From: a bacterium
GTDB taxonomy: Bacteria > Patescibacteriota > Dojkabacteria > B142 > OLB20
Direction: 5' to 3'
DNA length: 42,232 bases
NCBI GenBank assembly: GCA_029567095.1
Contig: JAKQLP010000098.1
Span: forward strand, 1 to 42,232
In this document: positions 9,724 through 17,384 of the stretch, piece after piece
Position numbering within the stretch: the stretch's first letter is position 1
Layout of the letters: each line of letters begins with the position of its first letter
Program-made: the position numbers and the translations under genes
The notes under the pieces: model-generated
Databases searched by the model: none
What the model saw: only the letters and a program-made list of their open reading frames with translations
What the model was told of the DNA's origin: nothing

Positions 9724-9741
9724 ATATAATCAGATTATAGT
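9712..9741 (+). promoter_or_regulatory. Predicted nth promoter sharing its -10 with the divergent SEDS gene
   Basis: On the plus strand TTGCCA (9712-9717), an 18-base spacer and TATAGT (9736-9741) precede nth. On the minus strand the overlapping bases 9734-9739 read TATAAT, 10 bases before the SEDS start codon at 9723. One symmetric element, ATTATAGT, would therefore serve both directions. Confidence 0.45.
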
Positions 9742-9765
9742 TTAAAATTATATCTTAACCCACAA

Positions 9766-10398
9766 GTGCAGGACAAACACTCTGATCAAATATTAAAGAT
9801 CTTACTAGATACTTATCCAAGTGCTAAGTGTGCTCTTATTCATCAGGATCCCTGGCAATTACTGGTAGCTACTATACTTTCTGCCCAATGTACTGATGAA
9901 AGGGTGAATAAAGTTACACCTCCCCTATTTATGCGCTATAGATCTGTGTCTGATTTTGCCAAAGCGGATCTAACTGATCTCGAGCAAATGATCAGGCCGA
10001 CAGGTTTTTTCAGACAGAAAGCAAAATATATTAAAGCAGCAGCCATAAAGATAACAGAAATCTATTCAGGTCAGATCCCAACCACAATGGAGGAATTATT
10101 ACAAATACCAGGTGTGGCCAGGAAAACAGCAAATGTGGTTCTTTCAACTGCTTTTAATGTTAATGAAGGAGTTGTTGTTGATACCCATGTTAAAAGGTTG
10201 TCTCAAAGATTGGGTTTGAGTGAATACAGTGATCCTATTCGCATAGAAAGAGATTTAATGAATCTATATAAAGGGAATAACAGAGAAAGAATATCTACTT
10301 TACTAATTCATCATGGCCGCAAGATCTGTAAAGCTAGAAAACCATTGTGTGAGCAATGTCCACTTGCTAAGATTTGCCCTAGTGTTAATTTAGGATAG
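9766..10398 (+). CDS. nth: Endonuclease III (DNA glycosylase/AP lyase)
   Basis: Nth removes oxidised pyrimidines in base excision repair. The 210-residue length is typical. The helix-hairpin-helix LLQIPGVARKTANVV supplies DNA contacts, the following VDTHVKRLSQRLGL contains the catalytic Asp, and the C-terminal cysteines (C-x6-C-x2-C-x5-C, CKARKPLCEQCPLAKIC) bind a 4Fe-4S cluster. The catalytic Lys lies in the helix-hairpin-helix (ARKTA). The start is a GTG, supported by the length and the promoter position. The 3' end overlaps the convergent exchanger-like gene by 9 bases. Confidence 0.96.
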   Translation: MQDKHSDQILKILLDTYPSAKCALIHQDPWQLLVATILSAQCTDERVNKVTPPLFMRYRSVSDFAKADLTDLEQMIRPTGFFRQKAKYIKAAAIKITEIYSGQIPTTMEELLQIPGVARKTANVVLSTAFNVNEGVVVDTHVKRLSQRLGLSEYSDPIRIERDLMNLYKGNNRERISTLLIHHGRKICKARKPLCEQCPLAKICPSVNLG

Positions 10399-11343
10399 AA
10401 GCAGGATCAAGGCGCTGATCAGATAGATGATATATGATATCAGCAATAAGGTACCTTCCTTCCAGTTCAAATTACTCTTGGTTCTGGAATAATAGTTGAA
10501 TAATAGTAAGAGTAAAGCCAGAATGAGTGTTGTAAAATAGTAGAAAATTGATCCACTGATCACAATTGGTTCTATCAGGATTATAATTCCAAGTATTAAA
10601 GTCGTATTACTTATCAAGCTTGTAAATAGTTCACTTAAGCTTAATTTGCTCTCCTCTTTATTATTTAGCTCCATTTCAAAGATCAGTTCTGGTATAGCTC
10701 CTAAGGGGGCTATCAGGACCGCCCCTATGGCGAATAGAGGGAAAGCGGTCAATATTTGAATTTCTAGTGCTTTTTGAACAATATTATCCGATAATACCCA
10801 AATCCCTAAAAAGCCACCAATCAATAAGACAATTGATAACATTGCCTTTCTGGTACTTAATTTAGTTTTTTTAAGGATAGAGTAATTTCCTTTAAGACCA
10901 CTTAAAACGAATAAGTAGATCAAGTAAGAGATAATTAATAGAACTCCATCTAATCTTGATAATCTTCCATCAAATGCCAGGATAACATTCAAAAGGGCCG
11001 CGAAGGATAAAAGATTTAAATTGTCATTTGAGAATATTTCATTTGTTTTGAGCTCTTTTTTGTAGATTGAAATAATACCTGCTACTAAGGAGATCAATAT
11101 TATTGCAGTACCTAAAGCATTCCCTACCGCAAGTTCAGGAACTTGGCGATTTAGAGAGTTCAAGGCAATGAAAAGCTCGGGAATAGAAAGCATCAATCCA
11201 ATGGTCACAATTATTATGACCTTTCTGCTTAATCTAAAGTTTTGAGCTAGCTTAAGCCATAAGTTCATAAGTAAACCATTTAAGGGGATCATTATGATAA
11301 GTATGGCAAATACCTGGAATAATAAAAGAAGTGAATCTATCAT
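10390..11343 (-). CDS. Sodium/calcium exchanger-like membrane protein (CaCA superfamily)
   Basis: This 317-residue protein has about ten hydrophobic helices and two inverted alpha repeats. The first has SIPELFIALNS with AVGNALGTA (residues 53-80, acidic residue Glu56). The second has APLGAIPELIFEM (from about 212, Glu219) followed by SLISNTTLILG. Paired P-E motifs of this kind carry the ion site in cation/calcium exchangers. The usual GTS before PE is replaced by MLS and LGA, so the ion specificity is uncertain. It probably moves Ca2+ or another cation across the membrane. It is a single gene on the minus strand, divergent from truB. Confidence 0.8.
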   Translation of the reverse strand: MIDSLLLLFQVFAILIIMIPLNGLLMNLWLKLAQNFRLSRKVIIIVTIGLMLSIPELFIALNSLNRQVPELAVGNALGTAIILISLVAGIISIYKKELKTNEIFSNDNLNLLSFAALLNVILAFDGRLSRLDGVLLIISYLIYLFVLSGLKGNYSILKKTKLSTRKAMLSIVLLIGGFLGIWVLSDNIVQKALEIQILTAFPLFAIGAVLIAPLGAIPELIFEMELNNKEESKLSLSELFTSLISNTTLILGIIILIEPIVISGSIFYYFTTLILALLLLLFNYYSRTKSNLNWKEGTLLLISYIIYLISALILLLS

Positions 11344-11401
11344 GAGAGCTAAGGCATGGTAAATATGATATTATTACTTCTTAGTTTAATGATTTGAGCA
11401 G

Positions 11402-12223
11402 ATGAATACAAGAGCCAATTTTGAATTGAATAAGATTTATAGGGATGATTATGGGCGTCCTAATGGCATTTTACTAATGAACAAAGAAGCGGGTATCTCT
11501 TCTCATGATCTAGTAGATAAAGTTAGAAGAAAATTAGGAACAAAAAAAGTGGGTCATGCAGGAGCCCTTGATGTGTTTTCCAGTGGGCTGATGTTAATTC
11601 TGGTCGGTAAAGCTACAAAATTAGCTAACGAATTGTTGGGACTTGATAAAGCATATATTGCGAGAATGGTCTTTGGGCTTTTCAATTACACTCAGGATCC
11701 CGAAGGAGAATTATTATCAATTAAAAGTAGAGTATTGCCTGAAAAGAATGCTATTTCTGTCCTTTTGCAGAATATGATCGGGGCAAATAAACAGTTTGTA
11801 TCAATCTACAGTTCTGTAAAAGTTAATGGTGTTAAATTAAGAAAGTTATTGAGAGACCCCAGATATATATTTGAGATCGAAGAAAAGGATGATATTAAAA
11901 AGATCATTCTTAAAAGAAGAGAATCTCAAGAGCTAATAAAAGAAGTTGTTGTGCCTAGAAGAGATATAACGATATTTGATATTAAATTATTGAATAGTGG
12001 ATTCCTTAAAGGAGCAGATCTTCCTTTTCAAGGGTTAGCCCCTGAAGAAGAGTATGGATTCGCTGATATTTATGTTAAATGCTCCAAGGGCACATATATT
12101 AGACAATTAGGCGAAGACATAGCCAAGGCTTTAGGTACAACAGCAGTACTTGCACAGTTACAAAGATGCGAATTAGGTCAATATGATCTAACCAAAACGA
12201 TAGGATTGGATGAGATTGAATGA
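11402..12223 (+). CDS. truB: tRNA pseudouridine-55 synthase
   Basis: TruB makes pseudouridine 55 in the T-loop of tRNAs. The core GILLMNKEAGISSHDLV and KVGHAGALDVFSSGL are present, the latter with the catalytic Asp (Asp59 by count) in the family GHTGTLD position. The later KCSKGTYIRQLGEDIAKALG block is also typical. The segment after SSVKVNGVKL is unusual: the common YxLAR-G-x-R motif is replaced by about 40 charged residues before the VPRRDITIF strand. A 10-bp tandem duplication lies at the stop codon. The gene ends 10 bases before the convergent M23 gene. Confidence 0.94.
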   Translation: MNTRANFELNKIYRDDYGRPNGILLMNKEAGISSHDLVDKVRRKLGTKKVGHAGALDVFSSGLMLILVGKATKLANELLGLDKAYIARMVFGLFNYTQDPEGELLSIKSRVLPEKNAISVLLQNMIGANKQFVSIYSSVKVNGVKLRKLLRDPRYIFEIEEKDDIKKIILKRRESQELIKEVVVPRRDITIFDIKLLNSGFLKGADLPFQGLAPEEEYGFADIYVKCSKGTYIRQLGEDIAKALGTTAVLAQLQRCELGQYDLTKTIGLDEIE

Positions 12224-12233
12224 GATTGAATGA
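12211..12233. repeat. 10-bp tandem duplication at the truB stop codon
   Basis: TGAGATTGAA occurs twice in tandem (12211-12220 and 12221-12230), followed by another TGA. The second unit supplies the truB stop codon. It looks like a recent slippage duplication that left the truB frame end and the neighbouring convergent gene intact. Confidence 0.7.
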
Positions 12234-13463
12234 TTATTCTGCTAAATGCAGATAGAAAGTGTATTTCCCTTGATTACAGTTATCTTTGGTTTCACAGATC
12301 TTTCTCCAATAACCACTACTCCAGCTTCCTCCTTTATACATCCAGCCATCATGTGCTGCATAGATATAGGCGTGGGTGTTAGGAGATGCAATATCTATAG
12401 CGTCATGCCATTTACCCCAGCGCCATCCATATGCAGAAGTATAATAGAAAGGGCTTCTAAGAGGCCATTCTATAGATCCATTACCACCACAGCCACTGAT
12501 TACACCGGAAGGCAATAAACTACAAGGGTTAACTGAAGAGCCATTGACCTTAGTTCCAAAATGAAGATGTGCTCCACCCGGACCTGAGGGAATTACATAA
12601 CCCGAATATCCTTGTCTGCCGATTATTGTGCCTTTTAGCACATAAGTGCCACTTCCTAGATTTTTAATATTATTGAACAATTCCTGTTCAATTTTATTCT
12701 GCATGGCCAATGTTTTCTGCTCTTCTTCTGTATAGATGCTGATCAAATTATTATTCTGCTGAATTGAGGCTGTAACTTCATTACGTTTTTTGTAAAATAC
12801 TGCTCTTTGCTGATCGAGCTCTGTTTGCTTTGTGGATAGGACTTGTTTTTCCTCTTCCAATGTCGTTTGGTCCTTAATTACTTGAGCTTTATTCTGTTCC
12901 AGCTCAACTTGTTTTGATTCTAATTCTTGTTTTTGGAAATTAAGATTACTTAACATGGCGTTGGTCTCCATCTGGAATGAATTCTGGTAGACACTGTATT
13001 TGATAATATCTGTACCTTGGGAAGAAAAGAACATATCAATTTGCGAAAAGGTCTTTTCATCAATATATATATCAACTAATCTTTTATCTGTTTCTTCCTC
13101 TAACTTCCCAATATCCAGCCTCGCCTGCTCTATTTGTTTTGTAGTAGTATCGATGTTTTGAGTAAGTATTTCGATTTGCAGATTTAATTCCTGAATGATC
13201 AATTCCTTTTCTTGGATCTCATTATCAAGCAGATCTATCTGAGACTGAAGTTTAAATATTTCAGCACTATAAGCGTTTTGGAGACTTTTATCACTATTAA
13301 CCTTGCTCTGGATATTGTTTTTCTCATTACGTATCTCTTGTAGTTTTCTTTGAACTTCCTGTAAGTCTTCCTGAAGTCCGGCCTTTACAGATAAAGGAGT
13401 AATGCCAAGCAGTAATATGGAGATTATGAGGATCGTATTTAATCTGATGAGCAATGATCTCAT
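12234..13463 (-). CDS. Coiled-coil M23 (LytM) peptidase with circularly permuted catalytic domain; EnvC/PcsB-like partner of FtsEX
   Basis: The 409-residue protein has a signal peptide (1-28, VKA cleavage site), a long coiled coil (about 30-265) and a C-terminal M23 metallopeptidase region. In ordinary M23 domains the order is HxxxD, then the YxHL histidine, then the final HLHF. Here HLHF comes first (His299, His301), preceded by VLKGTIIGRQGYSG, then HDAID (His353, Asp357), and the protein ends at YTFYLHLAE (His406). Every zinc and catalytic position is present, but the domain is cut open between YLHL and the KG-x-IIG strand. The gene is 20 bases after ftsX, as expected for a wall hydrolase controlled by FtsEX. 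Function is inferred from motifs and context. Confidence 0.88.
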   Translation of the reverse strand: MRSLLIRLNTILIISILLLGITPLSVKAGLQEDLQEVQRKLQEIRNEKNNIQSKVNSDKSLQNAYSAEIFKLQSQIDLLDNEIQEKELIIQELNLQIEILTQNIDTTTKQIEQARLDIGKLEEETDKRLVDIYIDEKTFSQIDMFFSSQGTDIIKYSVYQNSFQMETNAMLSNLNFQKQELESKQVELEQNKAQVIKDQTTLEEEKQVLSTKQTELDQQRAVFYKKRNEVTASIQQNNNLISIYTEEEQKTLAMQNKIEQELFNNIKNLGSGTYVLKGTIIGRQGYSGYVIPSGPGGAHLHFGTKVNGSSVNPCSLLPSGVISGCGGNGSIEWPLRSPFYYTSAYGWRWGKWHDAIDIASPNTHAYIYAAHDGWMYKGGSWSSGYWRKICETKDNCNQGKYTFYLHLAE

Positions 13464-13483
13464 AATATCTAGTATATCATAAT

Positions 13484-14413
13484 TTAATATATATATTTTC
13501 TGATGGCTATGATACTGTTGAATGCTCCGACTACTGCGCCAAAAAGTAAAGTGCCAGCAAGTAGCAGGATATATTGCATAATATCTAAACTGGGCCAGGA
13601 TAGATTCCCGAACAAATTGATAATGAAAGTTACAGCAGCGCTAGTTTTATTAACGTAAAAGATAGCAAAATACAGAATGAAAATAATGGAGTTGGCGATA
13701 AAAGAGCCGACCATGCCATAGAAAGCTCCCTCCAGAATGAACGGCGAACGGATAAACCAGAGACTTCCTCCTACCAGCTGCATAATCCCAATCTCTTCGG
13801 CACGAGAGAATGTTCTGAATTCTACTGTTAACAATGTGAATAGGAATATCACTACTAATAGGAGCCCAATAATAATTCCCCCTCCCAATCTTAACCAGTA
13901 AAAAAGTGTACGGATCATATCAATTGATTCTTTGGAGTAACGAACAGCAAATATGTCTGCATTATTGATCTTTTCTTGGGAGAGATAACTGATCATTTCA
14001 TCAGCATCTTCAATTTTATTAAGTCTGATCCCAAGGCTGGGTGGCAAGACATTGGACCTAATGTTTTGGGCAAGTTGAGGATCTTTTCTTTCCTGAACTT
14101 CTTTAAATTCGGTTATAGCTCCCTTCTCATCTGTGTATTCAACATGCAGCACTTCATCCATGGCTACAAGTCTGTCATTTAATTCTTTAATCTTTATCTC
14201 TTCAGTTCCTGCATTGAAAAAAACATAGATATGCGGCTTATTTTCTATTGATAATAGAAACAGATTTGATAAATAGGCAAGAAATAGGAAAATACTAGCT
14301 ATGAAAAATGCCAAACTCATGACTAAAACCGAAGCCCAGGCTAGCCAGCCACTTCTTCTGATCTGTTTTTTAGTATTATCTATTGATCTATTTAGGGATG
14401 TAAGTAAACTCAT
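13484..14413 (-). CDS. ftsX: Cell-division ABC transporter-like permease FtsX
   Basis: FtsX is the membrane half of FtsEX, which converts ATP hydrolysis by FtsE into activation of wall hydrolases outside the cell. The 309-residue protein has one N-terminal transmembrane helix (about 23-54), an exported loop of roughly 120 residues (with HIYVFFNAGTEE at its start) and three C-terminal helices, the standard FtsX topology. The EEIGIMQLVGGSLWFIRSPF block after the second helix is the conserved coupling region. It lies 11 bases after ftsE and 20 bases before the M23 peptidase. Confidence 0.95.
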   Translation of the reverse strand: MSLLTSLNRSIDNTKKQIRRSGWLAWASVLVMSLAFFIASIFLFLAYLSNLFLLSIENKPHIYVFFNAGTEEIKIKELNDRLVAMDEVLHVEYTDEKGAITEFKEVQERKDPQLAQNIRSNVLPPSLGIRLNKIEDADEMISYLSQEKINNADIFAVRYSKESIDMIRTLFYWLRLGGGIIIGLLLVVIFLFTLLTVEFRTFSRAEEIGIMQLVGGSLWFIRSPFILEGAFYGMVGSFIANSIIFILYFAIFYVNKTSAAVTFIINLFGNLSWPSLDIMQYILLLAGTLLFGAVVGAFNSIIAIRKYIY

Positions 14414-14424
14414 TTTCTAATATA

Positions 14425-15570
14425 TTAAGATTTATACTTCTTGATCGCCTTGTTTACTGCTTTGAGCTGAATATCGGTTAGTTTGTCGATATTACGTAAC
14501 TGTTCATTGCCAGCTTCAATTAAGTCATTAATATCTCCATAACCTTTATCCCTTAGGTATTTCTTTAAGGACTTATTTAAATCCATGTCTTCGATCTTAA
14601 TAGCATCCTTGTTAGCTGAATCTTCCTTTACTTCACCATCTTCCGTTTTAGTATCTTCCTCGATTTTGACCTCTGCGCTAATTTCTTCTTTTTTGGCTGT
14701 TAGTACAACCTTAGGTTTCTTCTTGATCGAAAAGGATATTTTCTTTTTTGAAGCTGGAGCTTTTTCGATAGTTTCTTTTTCAACTATGGGAGTGCTCTCT
14801 TCAATTGCAGGTTCAATTTTCTTGACCTGGCTTTTTAGTTTTACCGGCTCTTCCTGTGTGGACGTGATGATTTTTAAACTGTATTCATCCACATCATCAT
14901 AGCCACCCTTAAAATCATCTCTCACGATCTGACCGTTTTGAAGGCGAATGACTCTTTTATGCATTGAATTAACAATGTCAGAGCCATGGGTGCTCATAAG
15001 AACTGTAGTCCCCCAGTTGTTAATTTTGTATAGGATTTGTGCTATATCCCAAGCTGACTCGGGATCTAGATTCCCTGTGGGTTCATCAGCTATCAATAAT
15101 TTGGGATTATTAGCCATGGCCCGAGCAATTGCTACTCTTTGCTTTTCTCCTCCTGATAATTGGTAAGGAAAAGCTCTCATTCTATGGGTAAGCCCTACTA
15201 TGTCTAATAGATAAGGAACATTTTCTTTAATCTCACTGTCTGGTTTACCAGCAGCTTCCATGGCAAAGGCAATATTCTCATATGCTGTAAGTTCATTAAT
15301 AAGCTTGAAATCCTGAAAAATCACTCCGATCTTCCTTCTAAGTTGATATACCTTTTCCCTATTAAATCTAGTTATATCTTCATCATCGAAGTATATCTTG
15401 CCAAGGGAAGGTACTTCTTCTCTGATTAGTAATTTGATGATAGTAGTTTTGCCTGAACCTGAAGGACCTACTAAAAAAACAAATTCACCATCCTCAATAT
15501 TAAAATTTAGCTCATTGAGGGCTGTATAGTTATTGTCGTAAGTTTTTGAGACAGTTACAAATTGAATCAT
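14425..15570 (-). CDS. ftsE: Cell-division ATPase FtsE with long C-terminal tail
   Basis: The first 225 or so residues are a standard FtsE ATPase: Walker A GPSGSGKT (35-42), Q-loop VIFQDF (about 84-89), signature QLSGGEKQRVAIARA (137-151) and Walker B LLIADEPTGNLD. Unlike ordinary FtsE (about 220-230 residues), it continues for about 155 residues. The linker is highly charged and rich in Lys and Glu (about 227-328). The last 50 residues (SLKKYLRDKGYGDINDLIEA to KYKS) look like a helix-hairpin-helix-type bundle. The ATG at 15570 is chosen over the TTG at 15576 because it gives the usual start MIQFVTVSKTY. The tail is cytoplasmic and of unknown role. Confidence 0.94.
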   Translation of the reverse strand: MIQFVTVSKTYDNNYTALNELNFNIEDGEFVFLVGPSGSGKTTIIKLLIREEVPSLGKIYFDDEDITRFNREKVYQLRRKIGVIFQDFKLINELTAYENIAFAMEAAGKPDSEIKENVPYLLDIVGLTHRMRAFPYQLSGGEKQRVAIARAMANNPKLLIADEPTGNLDPESAWDIAQILYKINNWGTTVLMSTHGSDIVNSMHKRVIRLQNGQIVRDDFKGGYDDVDEYSLKIITSTQEEPVKLKSQVKKIEPAIEESTPIVEKETIEKAPASKKKISFSIKKKPKVVLTAKKEEISAEVKIEEDTKTEDGEVKEDSANKDAIKIEDMDLNKSLKKYLRDKGYGDINDLIEAGNEQLRNIDKLTDIQLKAVNKAIKKYKS

Positions 15571-15626
15571 AATCAATTGTTATAAGTATATAGTTTATAT
15601 AAATACAGGCATTTATGCAATTAAAA

Positions 15627-15647
15627 CTTAGCTTTCACTAAGCTGAG
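15627..15647. repeat. Stem-loop in the ftsE/sppA divergent intergenic region
   Basis: CTTAGCTT (15627-15634) pairs with AAGCTGAG (15640-15647), with one G-T pair and a 5-base loop. No T run follows, so it is not a terminator. It lies between two divergent starts and could be an operator or leader structure. Confidence 0.4.
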
Positions 15648-15690
15648 CGTTCTGATATATTGTATTAATGTTAAATTATTATTGATATTT

Positions 15691-16761
15691 ATGGAAAACA
15701 GCACCTCGAATAATAAATCCGGTAGGAAAGTTCTATTCCTTATTATTCTATTTAGTTTACTACTTCTTTGTGCCCTGTGCTTTTTATGTACAGCTGCCTT
15801 TTACTCAGCGGGCATGGATACAGATCTCTCAACATTAAGTACTACTTCTAATCTGGATCTTGTCTATGCAGGTGGTGATAGTTCTAGTGAAAACAAATTA
15901 TTGGTGGTTCCCATCCAGGGAGTAATCCTTAATGAAAAACCGGATGATATTCTGGCATTATTATCTGTTGATGTGACATATGGATATGAAGTTAAAAATA
16001 TACTAGCAGAGGCAGCCGCTGATAGCTCAATAAAAGGTGTATTATTAGCAATTGATTCTCCAGGTGGAACCATTACCGGATCTAAAGCGATTTCCGATGG
16101 TGTTGCAAACTATATTGAACAAACAGGTAATCCGGTCGTAGCTCATATAATGGGAACTGGAGCATCAGGTGGATATTGGTCCGCTGCTGCCGCCGACTAT
16201 ATCATTGCCGATTCAGGTAGTCTGGTTGGAAGTATTGGCGTAATATTCGGACCATTCAAGTATTACAATGAGGTAACCTCTGAGAGTTCACAGGGAGAAA
16301 GTGTATCAGCAAGCTCCATTGATACTTATTACATTACATCTGGTGAATTAAAGGATTTTGGTAACCCCTATAGATTGATGACTGAGGAAGAGATGGAGAT
16401 CTTACAGGAAGACACAGACAGTGCCTATAATGAATTTGTTAAATACATCAGTGAAAGAAGAGGTATCCCGGAAAGTACAATTAAAAATCAAATAAAAGCA
16501 CTGCCCTATGGAAATGAGAGGGCTTTATCTTTGAAATTGATAGATGCCAATGGACCCAGAGAGTCTGCTTATGAATATTTAAGCAGTCAAGCAAGCCTCG
16601 GAAGTGATTATCAATTGGTAAAAGTATTTGAAGAGGTTTCTTTTTGGGATCTATTTCTAGGAGCGACAAATGCAGTTGAGCCAATGGAGGCCTCGACCTT
16701 TATCGAAGGGCAATTACATAACAAGTTGCTCTATCTATATGGGAGCCCAAGTGCATATTGA
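15691..16761 (+). CDS. sppA: Signal peptide peptidase SppA-like serine protease
   Basis: SppA degrades cleaved signal peptides in the membrane. The 356-residue protein has one N-terminal transmembrane helix (about 13-36) and a single SppA/ClpP-like domain of the short Bacillus type. The nucleophile is Ser159 in GASGGYW. The general-base lysine is probably Lys221 in SGELKDFGNPYR, the family position. SPGGTITGS (123-131) forms the oxyanion region. An insertion of about ten residues rich in Ser (SSQGESVSASS) separates the dyad. The ATG at 15691 is preferred to TTG 15682 because it gives a normal N-in leader. It precedes the LysM gene by 89 bases. Confidence 0.93.
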   Translation: MENSTSNNKSGRKVLFLIILFSLLLLCALCFLCTAAFYSAGMDTDLSTLSTTSNLDLVYAGGDSSSENKLLVVPIQGVILNEKPDDILALLSVDVTYGYEVKNILAEAAADSSIKGVLLAIDSPGGTITGSKAISDGVANYIEQTGNPVVAHIMGTGASGGYWSAAAADYIIADSGSLVGSIGVIFGPFKYYNEVTSESSQGESVSASSIDTYYITSGELKDFGNPYRLMTEEEMEILQEDTDSAYNEFVKYISERRGIPESTIKNQIKALPYGNERALSLKLIDANGPRESAYEYLSSQASLGSDYQLVKVFEEVSFWDLFLGATNAVEPMEASTFIEGQLHNKLLYLYGSPSAY

Positions 16762-16794
16762 TAAGGTAGGCATTGCTTAATTGTATATTTTTTT

Positions 16795-16817
16795 GTTAAG
16801 ATATTTTTAGTCTTAAC
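16795..16817. repeat. Inverted repeat upstream of the LysM gene
   Basis: GTTAAGA (16795-16801) and TCTTAAC (16811-16817) are perfect inverted arms with a 9-base loop. The second arm overlaps the proposed -35 of the LysM gene, and no T run follows. It could be an operator. Confidence 0.4.
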
Positions 16818-16842
16818 TGCCCCCCTATTTACTTCATATTAT
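16813..16842 (+). promoter_or_regulatory. Predicted leaderless promoter of the LysM gene
   Basis: TTAACT (16813-16818), an 18-base spacer and TATTAT (16837-16842). The -10 ends 8 bases before the ATG at 16851, so transcription would begin at or next to the start codon. Confidence 0.45.
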
Positions 16843-16850
16843 TTGCTATC

Positions 16851-17381
16851 ATGGCCAAAGCTACACAAGTACCTGATCGTGAACTACAGGAATTTCAGGA
16901 TAGTTTAAAATTCAAGTTAAGATATTTAACTTCTTTCTTTTCAATAATCCTTATCGTTTTAGGGCTTTATCTATTATTAAGTGGCCTATTTGGTTTAGCA
17001 GTAGTAGATGAGGCCACAGACAATACTGTTCTTGTTGATCAGATCACAGAGCAAGAACAGGGCGGAAAGATCGACGGAGCAGTTAGTACCGGTAGAATTG
17101 AGGCGGCCACATTAAGTGCACAGGAGAAATCCGAGGCTAATCAATCTTTAATGTCTGAAAGAGGGAAATGGATCGCCACTGATTATGCTCAGGGTGATAT
17201 TGGCTTAGGAGAATATACTGTTAAAAGAGGCGATACATTATGGGAAATCGCTGAAGCTAGTTATGGCAGTGGGTTTGAATGGAAAAAGATTTTGGAAAAT
17301 AATAAAGATCAGATCGGCTTTTTACCAGATGGATCTCAAGCTTTGATCATACCTGGGCAGGTTCTAAAGATAGTTAAATAG
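16851..17381 (+). CDS. Membrane-anchored LysM-domain protein
   Basis: The 176-residue protein has a short cytoplasmic N-terminus, one transmembrane helix (about 24-51), a polar linker and a single C-terminal LysM domain (about 121-175; YTVKRGDTLWEIAEASYGSG and then IIPGQVLKIVK). LysM domains bind N-acetylglucosamine in peptidoglycan, so the protein probably tethers the membrane to the wall. No catalytic domain is present. It follows sppA but appears to have its own promoter, and it ends 3 bases before the convergent prfB. Confidence 0.9.
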   Translation: MAKATQVPDRELQEFQDSLKFKLRYLTSFFSIILIVLGLYLLLSGLFGLAVVDEATDNTVLVDQITEQEQGGKIDGAVSTGRIEAATLSAQEKSEANQSLMSERGKWIATDYAQGDIGLGEYTVKRGDTLWEIAEASYGSGFEWKKILENNKDQIGFLPDGSQALIIPGQVLKIVK

Positions 17382-17384
17382 CTA

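Noticed and set aside
12234-12245. Frameshift or truncation of the M23 domain at its C-terminus
   Set aside because: All motifs are accounted for once the permuted order is recognised, so no residues are missing.
12246-12518. Plus-strand open frame opposite the M23 domain
   Set aside because: The minus-strand frame carries all the peptidase motifs.
14585-14902. 105-codon plus-strand open frame opposite the FtsE tail
   Set aside because: It is the complement of a Lys/Glu-rich linker; the Ser/Phe-rich translation is what such a shadow gives.
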